Shown here in pieces: positions 44,217 through 54,364 of a stretch of 61,265 nt of DNA. Location of the stretch: assembly GCA_947165235.1 (NCBI GenBank), contig CAMUZN010000002.1:1-61265 (forward strand). The letters run 5' to 3'. The position numbers were made by a program, and so were the translations under genes. Source of the stretch: an uncultured Mycoplasmataceae bacterium (lineage in GTDB: Bacteria > Bacillota_I > Bacilli_A > Mycoplasmatales > Mycoplasmoidaceae). The notes below the pieces were generated by a model. That model searched no databases, was not told where the DNA came from, and was given only the letters and a program-made list of their open reading frames with translations. Every line of letters begins with the position of its first letter. Position 1 is the stretch's first letter.

Positions 44217-45593
44217 TTAATCGTTAGTATTAAAGTTTTCGATAACAAAATTGTATAAAACTAAGCAAAAAGGATTTACTGGATATTTTTTATATTCGAT
44301 TGTTCCGGCAATATCGATATGAGTAAAGCATGAGCAATAACTAAATTCTTTTAGAAAAGCAGCAGCAAAAGAACTATCACTATGACTAATTTTTGAAATA
44401 TTAGCACAATCAGCGAGATTTGAAGATTGTTTAACCATTGTTGTGTGGGCTGGTAGCAAAGGAATATTAGCACAATATGTTCCTGCACTTGCAAAGGCTA
44501 ATTTGATTTTGTTTGCACATGATTCTTCGGTTGATCAATAAGGTGTGTTAATATCACCAAAATATCGAGCTGATAAACCAGTTAATGTTGAAATTGAGAC
44601 TAATTTTGTCAATTGATAATTTTTTGAAAGATATGCAATAGCATCAGCTAAAATCAATCGTCCTTCAGCATCAGTGTTTAAAATTTCCACATTTTTTTTA
44701 TTGTATGCTTGATAAATATCATGAACAATGTAACTATTTTGGTTAACTAAATTTTTCACTAGTGGAATTGCACCAATAACATTAACTTTTTTATTGTTTT
44801 TTGCTAAACTAAAAATTGTTCCAACAACAGCTGCTGCTCCAGTCATATCTTGATTCATACCAATTAAATAAGAACTAGGTTTTAAACAATATCCCCCCGC
44901 ATCAAAAACAACACCCTTACCAACTAGACCAATATTTTCACTATTTTTTAGATTATTTTGATATTCTAAAAGAAGGAGTTTAGCTTCTTCATTACTTCCT
45001 TTATTTACCGCAAGGATCAAATTTAATCCTTTTTGTGTCATTTCATTTTTTCCTAATATTTTGATCTTCAAATTTTTATTAATTTTTTGTAATTTTTGGT
45101 TTGTTAATTGGACAAATTTTGCAATATCGACAACATTTGATGGAGCAATTTGCAGATATTTTGCAAATTTTGTTCCACAAGCTAGAACATAAGCCTCATC
45201 AACAAGGGGTTTATACATTGGTGAAAAAATAATATTGCTTTCGTAATCATTAGCATCGGTTTTGTACGAAAGAATTTTTTCATTAAAAAGAACAACTTTA
45301 TTCAAAATAATGTTGCAAATATTCTTTGCATATTTTTTTGGACAATATTTCAAAAAAGTATTTAAATCAATCGTTAAATCTTTTTCCTTATAGGTGAAAA
45401 ATAAGGTTGATATTTTTCATGTAAAAAGGCATAAATCAAAATTTTTTTCGCTTGGACAACACAAAAATTCAATTACATTTTTGTTTATTTTATAAGTAAA
45501 TTGTTCATTATCATTATATTTCGTTTTAATAGTGAATTTATCGACAGCTTTAACTAGTAATTGACTATCATTATTTTTTTGATTAAATTTCAT
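44217..45593 (-). CDS. pepA: Leucyl aminopeptidase, M17 family
   Basis: Cytosolic di-zinc exopeptidase, 458 residues. Metal and catalytic motifs: VGKGVVFDAGG, MTGAAAVVG and NTDAEGRLILADA (M17 signature). Two UGA-Trp join the N-terminal domain and the C-terminal part (NTPY-W-STEESC). It recycles peptides; it is the last gene of leuS-helicase-pepA and overlaps the helicase by 11 nt. Confidence 0.94.
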
Positions 45594-46911
45594 TTTTTAT
45601 CCTTTTCGTTATTTTTTGGTATTTGCGATCGAGATATTTTCGTTTAGATTTTTGTCTAATTCTAAAAATTTTTTCTCGAATCTTTTTTTTATAGCCCGGT
45701 TTTATTCTTAGGCTTTTATTATTATAGATTTTTCTTATCTCTTTTTGTTGTTTATCGGTTAAAGGGATTTGATATTTGAAATTGTTTTCATCGTTCATTT
45801 TTTTAATTCCTTTTTGTTCTAATAATCAATAATTTCATTTAACATGCTTACTTAATTTATCAATTTTTTTTTGATTTTCTCGGCAGTAAATTGCAAAACT
45901 ACGACCGAAATTTCTATTGCGAGCAGTTCTTCCGCAACGGTGCAAATACCATAAATTTTCTTGTGGTAAATCGTATGAGATAACATCACTTACATTTGGC
46001 AAATCTATTCCACGAGCCATTAAATCGGAACAAACAAGGTATTTGTATTCGTTATTTTTTAATTTATGAAAAATTTGTTTCCGAAAAGATTGGTTTAATT
46101 CATTATGTAAGATAGCAACATTTCTCCTTATTTTTACTAGTCATTGATAGATTTTCTCAACATCTTCTTTTTTGTTAGCAAAAATAATACAAAAATATGT
46201 CTCTAATAATGGAATAAATTCTTTTAATATTTGAAATTGATGTTGGTCGTTTTTTTTATAAACAACAATGTGCTTGATACGATCATTAGTAAAAAGTCTT
46301 TTCGCGGTGTGGATGAATTTTAAAGGGTGGGCAATTTTTTTATAAAAATTGATTTGGTCAACTGTGAGCGAAGCTGATAAAAAAATTTTTTTAATTTTTT
46401 TTTGCGATAATTGCATTTTTGCAAAAATATTATTAATATCTGTGATAAAAGTGCTATCAAACAACATATCCGCTTCATCAAAAACAATTATTTTTAAATA
46501 CTTTCAATTTATTGTCGATGCTTTAAGTTCATTTTTGATTGTTGCAAGTGTTGAAATTAAAACATGATTAGGTTTATTAAAAATGTTTTGCTTTGTCAGT
46601 AATCCAATTTTGATGTTAGTATTGAATTGAGCAATTTTTTTGAAATTTTCATATGTCTGTCATGTCAACTCATGTGTTGGTAAAATAACAAGGCATTGAA
46701 GTTGTTGTAATTTATCATCGATATTATTTAAAACTGGTAATAAATATGATAATGTTTTTCCTGATCCTGTTGGGGAAAAAATAATCGCATTAAAAGGACG
46801 AAAATTCAATGTTTTAAATGCTGCCTCTTGGATCGGAGTAAGTTGTAAAAAATTATTTTTTTTTAATGCCGTTTTTAGTCAAAATTTAATTGGTAAATCA
46901 TCATAAAACAT
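45583..46911 (-). CDS. DEAD-box RNA helicase with basic C-terminal tail
   Basis: ATP-dependent RNA helicase of 442 residues. In order: Q motif (TPIQEAAF), motif I SPTGSGKT, Ia LPTHEL, II DEAD, III SAS (instead of SAT), V ARGIDLP and VI HRCGRTAR. The last 75 residues, reached through two UGA-Trp codons, are extremely basic (PGYKKKIREKIFRIRQKSKRKYL) and probably bind RNA. It resembles CshA/CshB-type helicases acting in ribosome assembly or mRNA decay; which one cannot be told. Confidence 0.92.
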
Positions 46912-46913
46912 AA

Positions 46914-49331
46914 TTAAAAAATAAAATTAATAATTTTGTTTTTTACATAAATTGTTTTTTTAATTTGCTTGCCATTTAATGCTTGAATAATTTTTGGAAT
47001 TGCTAAAACTTTTTTAACAATTTCTTGTTGTTGCATATCAATATCAATTAGAATTGTTGTCTTTAATTTTCCATTAATTTGAATTGGTAAATTTATTTGT
47101 TTTGCGACAAGAAAATCTTTTATAAATGTTGGTCATTTTTCTTCCTTTACGATCGATTTATCACCATTATTAATTAATTTTTGGTATAGGTATTCAGCAA
47201 GAAAAGGAGCAAAACACGATAAGATAACCAAAAAATTAATTTGATATTTTTTATAAGCAACTTTTTCTTTATAACAATTATTAAGATATACCATCATCTT
47301 ACTAATGGCGATATTAAACTTATATGTTTCAATCGCATTAGTTACTTCATAAACAAATTTATGATAAGTTTGGATCATTTCGTAAGGTAAATCCTTTTCG
47401 TCTTTGACAATTTTTTGTGGTTTAGTCATAAAATAATTGTAAACACGATCTAATCATTTTCTTGCCCCAGTTAAACCCGTCTCGCTTCAAGGTAAAGTTG
47501 CCGTAATTGGACCCATAAACATTTCATAAATTCGTAAGGCATCGGCCCCATAATCATTAACAATTTCATTGGGATTAATTACATTTCCTTTTGATTTCGA
47601 CATTTTTTCTCCATTGGGTCCTAAAATCATTCCTTGGTTAATAAGTTTAAAAAATGGTTCTTTTGTTGGTACGATTTTTAGATCGTAAAGAAATTTATGC
47701 CAAAAGCGAGAATATAAAAGGTGTAAGACAGCATGTTCTTGGCCACCAACATATAAATCAACGGGTAACCATTTTTTAAATCTTTGATAAGCTTTGGGAC
47801 TATTTAAAGGCAAGTATGTGTTATCATCGTTTTTTAAGAGATAAGCTAGATAGTATCAACAACTTCCTGCTCATTGGGGCATAGTATTTGTTTCACGGTG
47901 ATATTTTTTACCGTTTTTAGTAATATTTACTCATTGTTTTAAATTATCAAGTGGACTACAACCATTTTCGGCAGGATGAATATTTTTAATTAAAGGAATT
48001 GTTACGGGTAAATCCTTAACTAATTGTGGCTTATTTTTAATATCAAAAACTATTGGAAAAGGTTCACCCCAATACCTTTGTCGAGAAAAAATTCAATCTT
48101 TTAATTTGTAGTATTTGGTGTTTTTTCCAAATTTATTTTTTATTAATCAATTCGCTATTATTTTTTTTGCTTGTTGTGTATCTAGACCATTAGCAATTCC
48201 GCTATTTATATGAATTCCATCGGTTAAAATACATTGCTTATTTCCTTTAATGATGGGAACAATTTCCAATTTATGTTTTTGAGCAAATTCATAATCTCTT
48301 TTATCAGCACTACCCACACCCATGACAATTCCGGTTGCATAATCATTTAAAACATAATCTGCCAAATATATTGGAATTTTTTTCTTATTAATCGGATTAA
48401 TTGCATAAAAACCGGTAAAAACCCCACTTTTATCCTTATTTTCTTGGCGTTGTAAAATTGTTTTATTTTTTGTTTTTTGACAATAATCATGAATGATATT
48501 CTTATTTTCAATTGTTATCAATTTTTTTACAATCTTATTTTCTGGGGCAATGGCAAGAAAACTAACTCCATATAAAGTGTCAATTCGGGTCGTAAAAACT
48601 TTTAAATTTAAATTATTTGTTGTTTTAAAATTTACAGTGAAACCAAGCGATTTTCCGATTCAAGTAGTTTGGATCATTTTTAGACTTGTTGGTCAATCAG
48701 TTAACACCAAATCATTAATTAAACGGTCAGCATACTTTGTAATTTTTAAAACTCATTGTTTCATTTTTTTCTTTACAACCGGATGCTCACCACGTTCGGA
48801 AACCATTAAACCATTTTTAATTAAAACTTCTTCATTAGCTAAGACCGTTTTTAATTTCGGACACCAATTAACATCAATATTTTTAATTTCTGCTAGACCT
48901 TTTTCAAAAAAACGACTAAAAATTCATTGTGTTCATTTGTAATAATTAGGATCAGTAGTGTTGACTTCTTTTTTATAATCGAAACTAAAACCTAATGATT
49001 GTAATTGCTTACGGAAAATATCAATATTTTTTTCGGTAAATGTTGCCGGATGGTTTCCTGTTTGTAGGGCATATTGTTCAGCAGGTAAACCAAAAGCATC
49101 CCAACCAATTGGATGTAAAACATTAAAACCTTTGAATCGTTTAAATCGTGCATATATGTCGGTTGCTGTATATCCTTTAGGATGACCAACATGTAAACCT
49201 TGACCAGAAGGATAAGGAAACATGTCTAGAATATATACTTTTGGTAAATCCAAATCAGGGTCAAAATGATAAACATCCTTTTTTAACCAAAAATTTTTAA
49301 TAAGATTTTCGATTTTTTGGTGATTGTACAT
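46914..49331 (-). CDS. leuS: Leucyl-tRNA synthetase
   Basis: Class I synthetase of 805 residues. The HxGH site is HVGH ([14 protein letters not shown]); the editing domain follows, then ETNTMPQWAGSCWYY with UGA-encoded Trp, and the KMSKS loop [12 protein letters not shown]. The C-terminal anticodon domain is complete. Many UGA-Trp codons break the frame in the standard code. A TATAAT ends 8 nt before the ATG, so translation is probably leaderless. Only 16 bp separate its ATG from that of the divergent NFU gene. Confidence 0.96.
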
Positions 49332-49345
49332 ATAAAATAATTATA
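49331..49345. promoter_or_regulatory. Compact bidirectional promoter of leuS and NFU gene
   Basis: Minus-strand TATAAT occupies 49340-49345 (8 nt from the leuS ATG). Plus-strand TAAAAT occupies 49333-49338 (9 nt from the ATG at 49348). Any upstream promoter contact must lie inside the opposite coding region, and both mRNAs should be leaderless. Confidence 0.55.
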
Positions 49346-49347
49346 GA

Positions 49348-49620
49348 ATGACATTAAAAACAAAGAAGCATAAAACGTTGTTAGATAAAACAATAATTAA
49401 AAAAATTATTGCCAAAATTGAAGAAATAAAAACTTTTATTAATGCTGATGGTGGTGATGTCAATTTTGTTGAATTTAAAAATAGTATTTTAAAGTTAGAG
49501 GTTGTTGGTAAATGTGTCCATTGTCCTTCTTTCACAATGACATACAACAATTGAATTAAAAAAATGCTTCTTGATGAATTTAGCCAAATTAAAGATATTG
49601 TTTTTGTTGTTAGTCAATAA
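49348..49620 (+). CDS. NFU-type Fe-S cluster scaffold (NifU C-terminal domain)
   Basis: A 90-residue NifU_C domain protein that carries or transfers [4Fe-4S] or [2Fe-2S] clusters. The signature FINADGGDVNFVEF is followed by LEVVGKCVHCPSF with the C-x2-C cluster ligands. A UGA-Trp near residue 69 extends it to its usual length. It fits with the ferredoxin and the TtcA-type enzyme encoded 3-4 kb away. Its end overlaps the convergent Nif3-like gene by 11 nt. Confidence 0.9.
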
Positions 49621-50368
49621 GGAATTTTGTTTGTTTTGAAAAAAATTTTTTAATTTTTATTTGTGGAAAATTTCGTTTAATTTCTTGGACAAAATATTCA
49701 ACAAAAAAATTTTCCAATTCATGTCCAACGTCAAGAAAATTTAATTTATTTTCGTTAATTTCCATCCAATTATGATATTTTAAATCACCAGTAACAAAAA
49801 GAAAATTTTTTTGTTTGATTTTATTAGATTTTTTTATTAAACATTGATAACCGGTACCAGCGCATAAAGCAAGATATTTAAAGGGTTTATTTTTATTTTT
49901 TACATTGGTAAAAATATAAGGACAGTAAAAATTTTTTTTAAATAAAGCAATAATTTCTCGTATTGTTTTTTTTTGGGTAAAACAACCAAAAGGAAAATAA
50001 CTTTTGTTGTGTTTAACCCAACATATTTTTTGTAATTTTAGTTTATTTGCAATTAAAAAATTCATCCCTTTTTTGCTATTGTCAAAACAAGTGTGTAAAG
50101 AAATGTATGTTATTTTATTTAGCTTTAATTTATTTAAAATTGGTTGATTTATTTTATTCTTAAAAAGGGGATGATGACTAATAATTAAATTTGTCTTATT
50201 TTGACAAGCATAGTTAACAACTTTACTATTGACATCTAAACAAACAAGACAATTCACTAGAGTTTGGTTTAGTTTTGCTTTAACAATTATTCCACATCGA
50301 TCTCATGTCTCTTGTTTAATTACTGGATATTTTTTTAGCAAAAAATTGGTCAAATCTTTTATTTTCAT
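49610..50368 (-). CDS. Nif3-like dinuclear metal-centre protein
   Basis: A 252-residue YqfO/Nif3 family protein. WDRCGIIV (UGA-Trp) near the N-terminus, LIISHHPLF with the metal-binding His pair, ISLHTCFD and the C-terminal VTGDLKYHNWMEINENKLNFLDVGHELEN are all family hallmarks. It lacks the central PII-like insert of YqfO. The biochemical role of the family is unsettled (GTP cyclohydrolase-like or metal handling). It lies downstream of trmK (10-nt overlap), the usual rpoD-trmK-nif3 order of Firmicutes. Confidence 0.93.
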
Positions 50369-51006
50369 TGGTTTATTTCTTTTAACATTTTTTGATATTG
50401 TTTGTTATAAGACAAATTTTTATTATTGCTAATCATTTTTTCGCTGAAGGAAAGGTATTTTTTTCATGTTAACAAATCTAATTGTTTATTTTTTTGTCCG
50501 AAATATAAATATTTTTTCATGCTAGTAATTTTTGTTTTTTTTTCTTTGGCAACGATAATTTGGTAAAATTTTTTGTTAAAAATCGTTTGCTCTTTTTCAA
50601 TTGAAAATTTATTTTCGTTTAATCATTTTCGAAGAATATATGCCTGCGAATTCGGACAAAAAATAAAAGTTATTTCTCTTTTTATTAAACGACATGTTTT
50701 TAAAATTTTAACAATTGTACTTCCTCCCAAACCGGCAACAACAATATAATTTGGTTTAATTTTTACTTTTTTTGTAATATTTTGCAAACCATTATTAATG
50801 ACATTTGTTGTTTTGTCAATAAGATCATTTTTTAGTAAATTTTTTTTACCATTGTTTAAAGGATTTATTTTATTTTCAATATTAACAACATGGTTAGCAA
50901 TTTTATTTTTCAATATTAAAATTGCTAAAAAAGCATGATCACTACCAATATCATAAACACAATGACAACGATGGATTAGATTAGTAATGGCTTTAATTCT
51001 TTTCAT
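50359..51006 (-). CDS. trmK: tRNA (adenine22-N1)-methyltransferase TrmK
   Basis: SAM-dependent m1A22 methyltransferase, 215 residues. VYDIGSDHAFLAI is the SAM loop, followed by KPNYIVVAGLGGSTIVKIL and FCPNSQAYILRKWL (UGA-Trp). Overlaps rpoD by 14 nt and the Nif3-like gene by 10 nt, indicating a single mRNA. Confidence 0.92.
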
Positions 51007-52342
51007 CCATTACATAACTTCGTAATTTTTCTGATTTTGAAGGATGCTTTAATTTTCGCAAAGCTTTTGCTTCAATTTGACGGATTTCTTCTCGCGGCAT
51101 TTTTAATTTTTGGGCAACTTCATCTAAATTATGTGGGTATGTGTAAGGTAACATACCAAAACGCATTTTAACAATTGTTTGTTCATTGGCTGATAATGTT
51201 GATTTAAACATTTGGGCAACTTGTTCACGTAATAAATTTCCTTTGGTAAATTCGTCTGGTGTTGCAACATCGTCTTGTTTAACAAAATCAAGTATTTGAC
51301 TTTCATCATCGTTACCAACAGTTTTGTCTAACGAAATTGGGTCAATATTTATTTTTTTAATTGTTACGACTTTGCGTGCTGTAAACCCCTTTGCTTGTCC
51401 ACCTAATTCAGTGGTAATTTCATTAATTGTCGGTTGTCGTCCTAAACGTTGTGTTAATTCTTTTTCAGCTTTTACAACATGATTAATCACTTCAACCATA
51501 TGTACAGGAATACGAATAGTTTTTGATTGTTCAGCAATTGCTCGTGTAATTGCTTGTCGAATTCATCATGTTGCATATGTCGAAAATTTATTTCCTAATC
51601 TTCAATTGTATTTTTCAATTGCTTTCATTAGTCCAGATATTCCCTCTTGAACTAAATCATCTAATTCTAAACCGTGGTTTAGAAATTTCTTTGCAATTGA
51701 AGTAACAAGACGTAAATTGGATGTAACTAATTGGTCTTTAGCTAATTGCCTTAGGCGCGGATTTTTATTTTCTAACATTTTCGCTAGATAAATTTCATTA
51801 GTGAAATTTAACATTTTTGACGATGAAAGTAAAGATAGATATGATTTTGTTCCATCGTTAACTTTGTCTTGAGCGGAAAAATTTGTCTCTTGGGCTTTAT
51901 TTATTTTTTTTCTTTTTTGTTTAGAAATAATTTCTTTTGCTTCGTCAAATGTAAATTTTTTTTGCTTGTAATCCTTAATTTTGATTCCGTTTTTAAGGAT
52001 ATTATTAAGCATATCCATTATTTGCTTATCAGTTAAGATGTAACTACTAATTTCATTAAAAATGTTGGCAAGTGTCAAAATTTTGGTGTTACGTTTTTTT
52101 TCTTTTGCGGCTTTAATTATTTTTGCTTGAAGTGCAATTAATTCATCTTTTTTTAAAATTTTATATTTACTTTGTGCAGTCAAAACATAAGAAATTTTTT
52201 CATTTTTTAATTTTGGTGCAATAGCTTTAACATTAGGGGCAATTTTTTTTACCAATTGTCCTTTTGTTTTTTTACCTCTTTTACCTTTTTTTGCTCTTAC
52301 AACTATTATTTTTTTCGATTTTTTTTTTGCTTTTCTTGCCAT
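50993..52342 (-). CDS. rpoD: Principal RNA polymerase sigma factor
   Basis: Sigma-70, 449 residues. A very basic N-terminus ([22 protein letters not shown]) replaces part of region 1. Regions 2.1-2.4 contain [23 protein letters not shown] and [17 protein letters not shown], where both Trp are UGA. Regions 3 and 4 end with the helix-turn-helix [29 protein letters not shown]. It recognises the TATAAT boxes listed here. A TAAAAT ends 6 nt before its own ATG. Confidence 0.96.
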
Positions 52343-52348
52343 ACTATT

Positions 52349-52354
52349 ATTTTA
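52349..52354 (-). promoter_or_regulatory. -10 box (TAAAAT), leaderless start of rpoD
   Basis: TAAAAT on the minus strand, six bases before the rpoD ATG. No Shine-Dalgarno between. Confidence 0.45.
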
Positions 52355-52420
52355 CTTGGTTATAGATGGTCTAAAAAACAAAAGTTACAATCGACAATTT
52401 ACTTCTTTTATTTGGATGAA

Positions 52421-52684
52421 TTAGAAATACATCCCAATTGTATTACGTAAAGGAAAAGGCGAATAACGGACATAAGCACTTTTTCTACGACGAGCATATG
52501 AACCATAATAATTATTTCGTCATTTTTTTGTTGGATTAATATGATTGTTTTTCATTGTGGCAAGATCAATAATATTATTGGATAAACCAACAAGTGTTGA
52601 AGTAAGAATACCAATTCCCATTGCAATCGTATAGAAAGATCCACCCGAAATTTGTTGCTTTTGTGCTAGTGATAATTTTTTCAT
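52421..52684 (-). CDS. Small peptide precursor with double-glycine leader
   Basis: An 87-residue frame with one UGA-Trp. The first 15 residues, MKKLSLAQKQQISGG, match the double-glycine leader of class II bacteriocins and other peptides cleaved by C39 peptidase transporters (L-S-x-x-x-x-x-x-I-x-GG). The predicted mature part of 72 residues has a hydrophobic, Gly-containing stretch (SFYTIAMGIGILTSTLVGL) and a basic aromatic C-terminus (YYGSYARRRKSAYVRY). AGGA lies about 10 nt upstream. No C39 transporter or immunity gene is in the window. It could be a bacteriocin, a signalling peptide or a surface peptide. Gene reality is supported by the leader and ribosome-binding site. Confidence 0.7.
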
Positions 52685-52745
52685 TTTAATTTTCCTAATT
52701 ATTAAATTGGAAAGAAATTTTTTAAAATTGCGAAATTAGAAAAAA

Positions 52746-52751
52746 TATAAT
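52746..52751 (+). promoter_or_regulatory. -10 box (TATAAT), leaderless start of ferredoxin gene
   Basis: TATAAT seven bases before the ATG at 52759, with no Shine-Dalgarno between. Confidence 0.55.
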
Positions 52752-52758
52752 TCTTTCT

Positions 52759-52932
52759 ATGATTAAAATAAATGTTCATAAATGTATTAGTTGTGGTTCT
52801 TGTTGCCAATCTTGTCCTTGTCAAGCGATTACAATGGTTGACAATAAACCAAAAGTTGATGAAAAAAAATGTATTAGTTGTGGTTCTTGTTGCCAATCTT
52901 GTCCGTTGAAATTAATTAAGTTGAAGGTTTAG
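52759..52932 (+). CDS. Tiny 2[4Fe-4S]-type ferredoxin
   Basis: A 57-residue electron carrier with two identical CISCGSCCQSCP motifs, each the C-x2-C-x2-C-x3-C-P pattern of bacterial 2[4Fe-4S] ferredoxins plus one additional Cys after the third ligand. The two halves are separated by a short QAITMVDNKPKVDEKK linker. Ferredoxins are uncommon in Mollicutes. Its end overlaps the 3' end of the convergent TtcA-type gene by 17 nt. A link through Fe-S chemistry is possible but inferred. Confidence 0.88.
   Translation: MIKINVHKCISCGSCCQSCPCQAITMVDNKPKVDEKKCISCGSCCQSCPLKLIKLKV
52780..52904 (+). repeat. Exact 38-nt duplication inside the ferredoxin gene
   Basis: Positions 52780-52817 and 52867-52904 are identical over 38 nt and encode K-CISCGSCCQSCP. 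The period is 87 nt (29 codons). Ferredoxin halves normally differ, so this indicates recent duplication or gene conversion. Confidence 0.85.
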
Positions 52933-53656
52933 TTTTTGCCGATTCAATGATTTTTTCTTTTATTGCTCGTGTGATACTTTTATAACCATTTGGTCATATT
53001 TTGCTGTGATAAAAAGTTTTTTTGAGAAATTGTTTCATAAAAAAACGTTGTGTTGTGTCATTATTTGGACATTTGTTTATAACAATTGGTAGTTTTTGTT
53101 TTTTACTAAAAGCAACAATTTCCCTTTCTTTCGTAAAAATAAAAGGTCGGATTAAATAAATTTTATTATGACTCAAGTATGTAATGGGTTTAAATGTTTC
53201 GATTTTACCTGCATTAAGAAAATTCATAAATAGTGTTTCGATTGCATCGTCAAGATGATGTCCCAAAGCGATTTTATTAAATTTTTGACTAAGGGCTTTT
53301 TTTACAAGTATTGCTTTTTTCATTCGTGAACAAAATGAGCATTTGATTTTATCGTGTTTTTTATGTTGATCTAAGATTTGACTAATTCGACTTTTTATAA
53401 TTTCATAGTCTATTTTTTTCTGTTGTAAAAAATCTTTTAATTGCTGGTAATTTTCTTGTTTATTAAAATCTAAATCTACTAAAAAAGCTTTGATGGTAAT
53501 TTTGTAATTTATTTTTTTAGCAAATGCTTGTAAAGCAAGAAGGAGCGTTAAAGAATCTTTTCCCCCGGATAAACCAATGGCAATCCGATCGTTATTTTCC
53601 AACATTTTAGGGAAAATTTTGTTTATTTGCAGGATATCACCAAGAATTTTTCGCAT
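52916..53656 (-). CDS. TtcA-type tRNA 2-thiolation enzyme (PP-loop ATPase)
   Basis: A 246-residue PP-loop protein. SGGKDS at residues 30-35 binds ATP. CSFC (near residue 106) and a later Cys in NKCPNNDTTQRFFMKQFL correspond to the three Cys that hold the [4Fe-4S] cluster of TtcA, which makes 2-thiocytidine-32 in tRNA. LGHHLDDAIETLFMN is the family motif. TtuA-like or other s2-transferases of the same family are alternatives. It is divergent from truB across a 22-bp gap holding one palindromic -10, and convergent with the ferredoxin gene. Confidence 0.85.
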
Positions 53657-53664
53657 TTTTAAAG

Positions 53665-53672
53665 ATTATAAT
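53665..53672. promoter_or_regulatory. Palindromic ATTATAAT, shared -10 of two divergent genes
   Basis: ATTATAAT is its own reverse complement and contains TATAAT on both strands. On the plus strand it ends 6 nt before the truB ATG; on the minus strand 8 nt before the TtcA-type ATG. Both mRNAs would be leaderless. Confidence 0.6.
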
Positions 53673-53678
53673 TTTTTC

Positions 53679-54347
53679 ATGAAAAACATTATTTTGATTG
53701 ATAAGCCAATTGGTTTGACAAGCAATGATGTTGTTTGTAAAATGAAAAAAACATGTGGTTATAAAAAAGTGGGTCATGCTGGAACATTAGACCCACAAGC
53801 TAGTGGTTTATTAGTTATTGGGATTAATAAGGGAACGAAATTATTGGCTAATTTTTTATTTGACGATAAACAATATGAAACAACATTTACTTTTGGAATA
53901 AAAACTAATACTGGTGATGGGCAAGGCAAGATCATCAAAAAAAGTCAACATCGTATTACATTAACAATGATAAAAAAGGCTTGTCAATTTTTTCTTAAAA
54001 ATGAATATTATCAAATACCTCCTATTTTTTCGGCTAAAAAAATTAACGGTATCCGTGCTTATAAGCTTGCGCTTGCAAATAAAAAAGTAAGATTAAAACC
54101 CCAATTAGTAAAAATTAAAAAATTAAAAATTATTGCTTTCAACCCCCAATTAAAAACTTTAAAAATAATTATTGATGTAACAAAAGGGTTCTATGTTCGT
54201 AGTTTTTGTAATGATTTAGCTAAAAAATTAAAAACAGTTGCTTATGTTTCACAGTTAAGAAGAACAAAAAGTGGTAAATATCATCTTAAACATGCGGTAT
54301 CGTTAGCAACATATCTTCACCAAAATAAATCCATTAAAAACATATAA
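53679..54347 (+). CDS. truB: tRNA pseudouridine-55 synthase TruB
   Basis: Makes pseudouridine 55 in the T loop of tRNAs. The 222 residues show LIDKPIGLTSNDVV, KVGHAGTLDPQASGLL with the catalytic Asp, NEYYQIPPIFSAKKINGIRAYKLA and GFYVRSFCNDLA. Start chosen at the ATG before NIILIDKP, six bases after the -10 box. The ecf genes follow after 17 nt. Confidence 0.95.
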   Translation: MKNIILIDKPIGLTSNDVVCKMKKTCGYKKVGHAGTLDPQASGLLVIGINKGTKLLANFLFDDKQYETTFTFGIKTNTGDGQGKIIKKSQHRITLTMIKKACQFFLKNEYYQIPPIFSAKKINGIRAYKLALANKKVRLKPQLVKIKKLKIIAFNPQLKTLKIIIDVTKGFYVRSFCNDLAKKLKTVAYVSQLRRTKSGKYHLKHAVSLATYLHQNKSIKNI

Positions 54348-54364
54348 TTTATTTAATAAAATTA

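Noticed and set aside
45583-45798. Separate small basic protein of 71 residues downstream of the helicase
   Set aside because: The frame is continuous with the DEAD-box helicase through two UGA-Trp codons; it is the helicase's basic C-terminal tail.
52256-52450. Plus-strand coding frame opposite the rpoD 5' end
   Set aside because: It mirrors the Lys-rich antisense of sigma factor and has Phe-rich low-complexity composition; a shadow.
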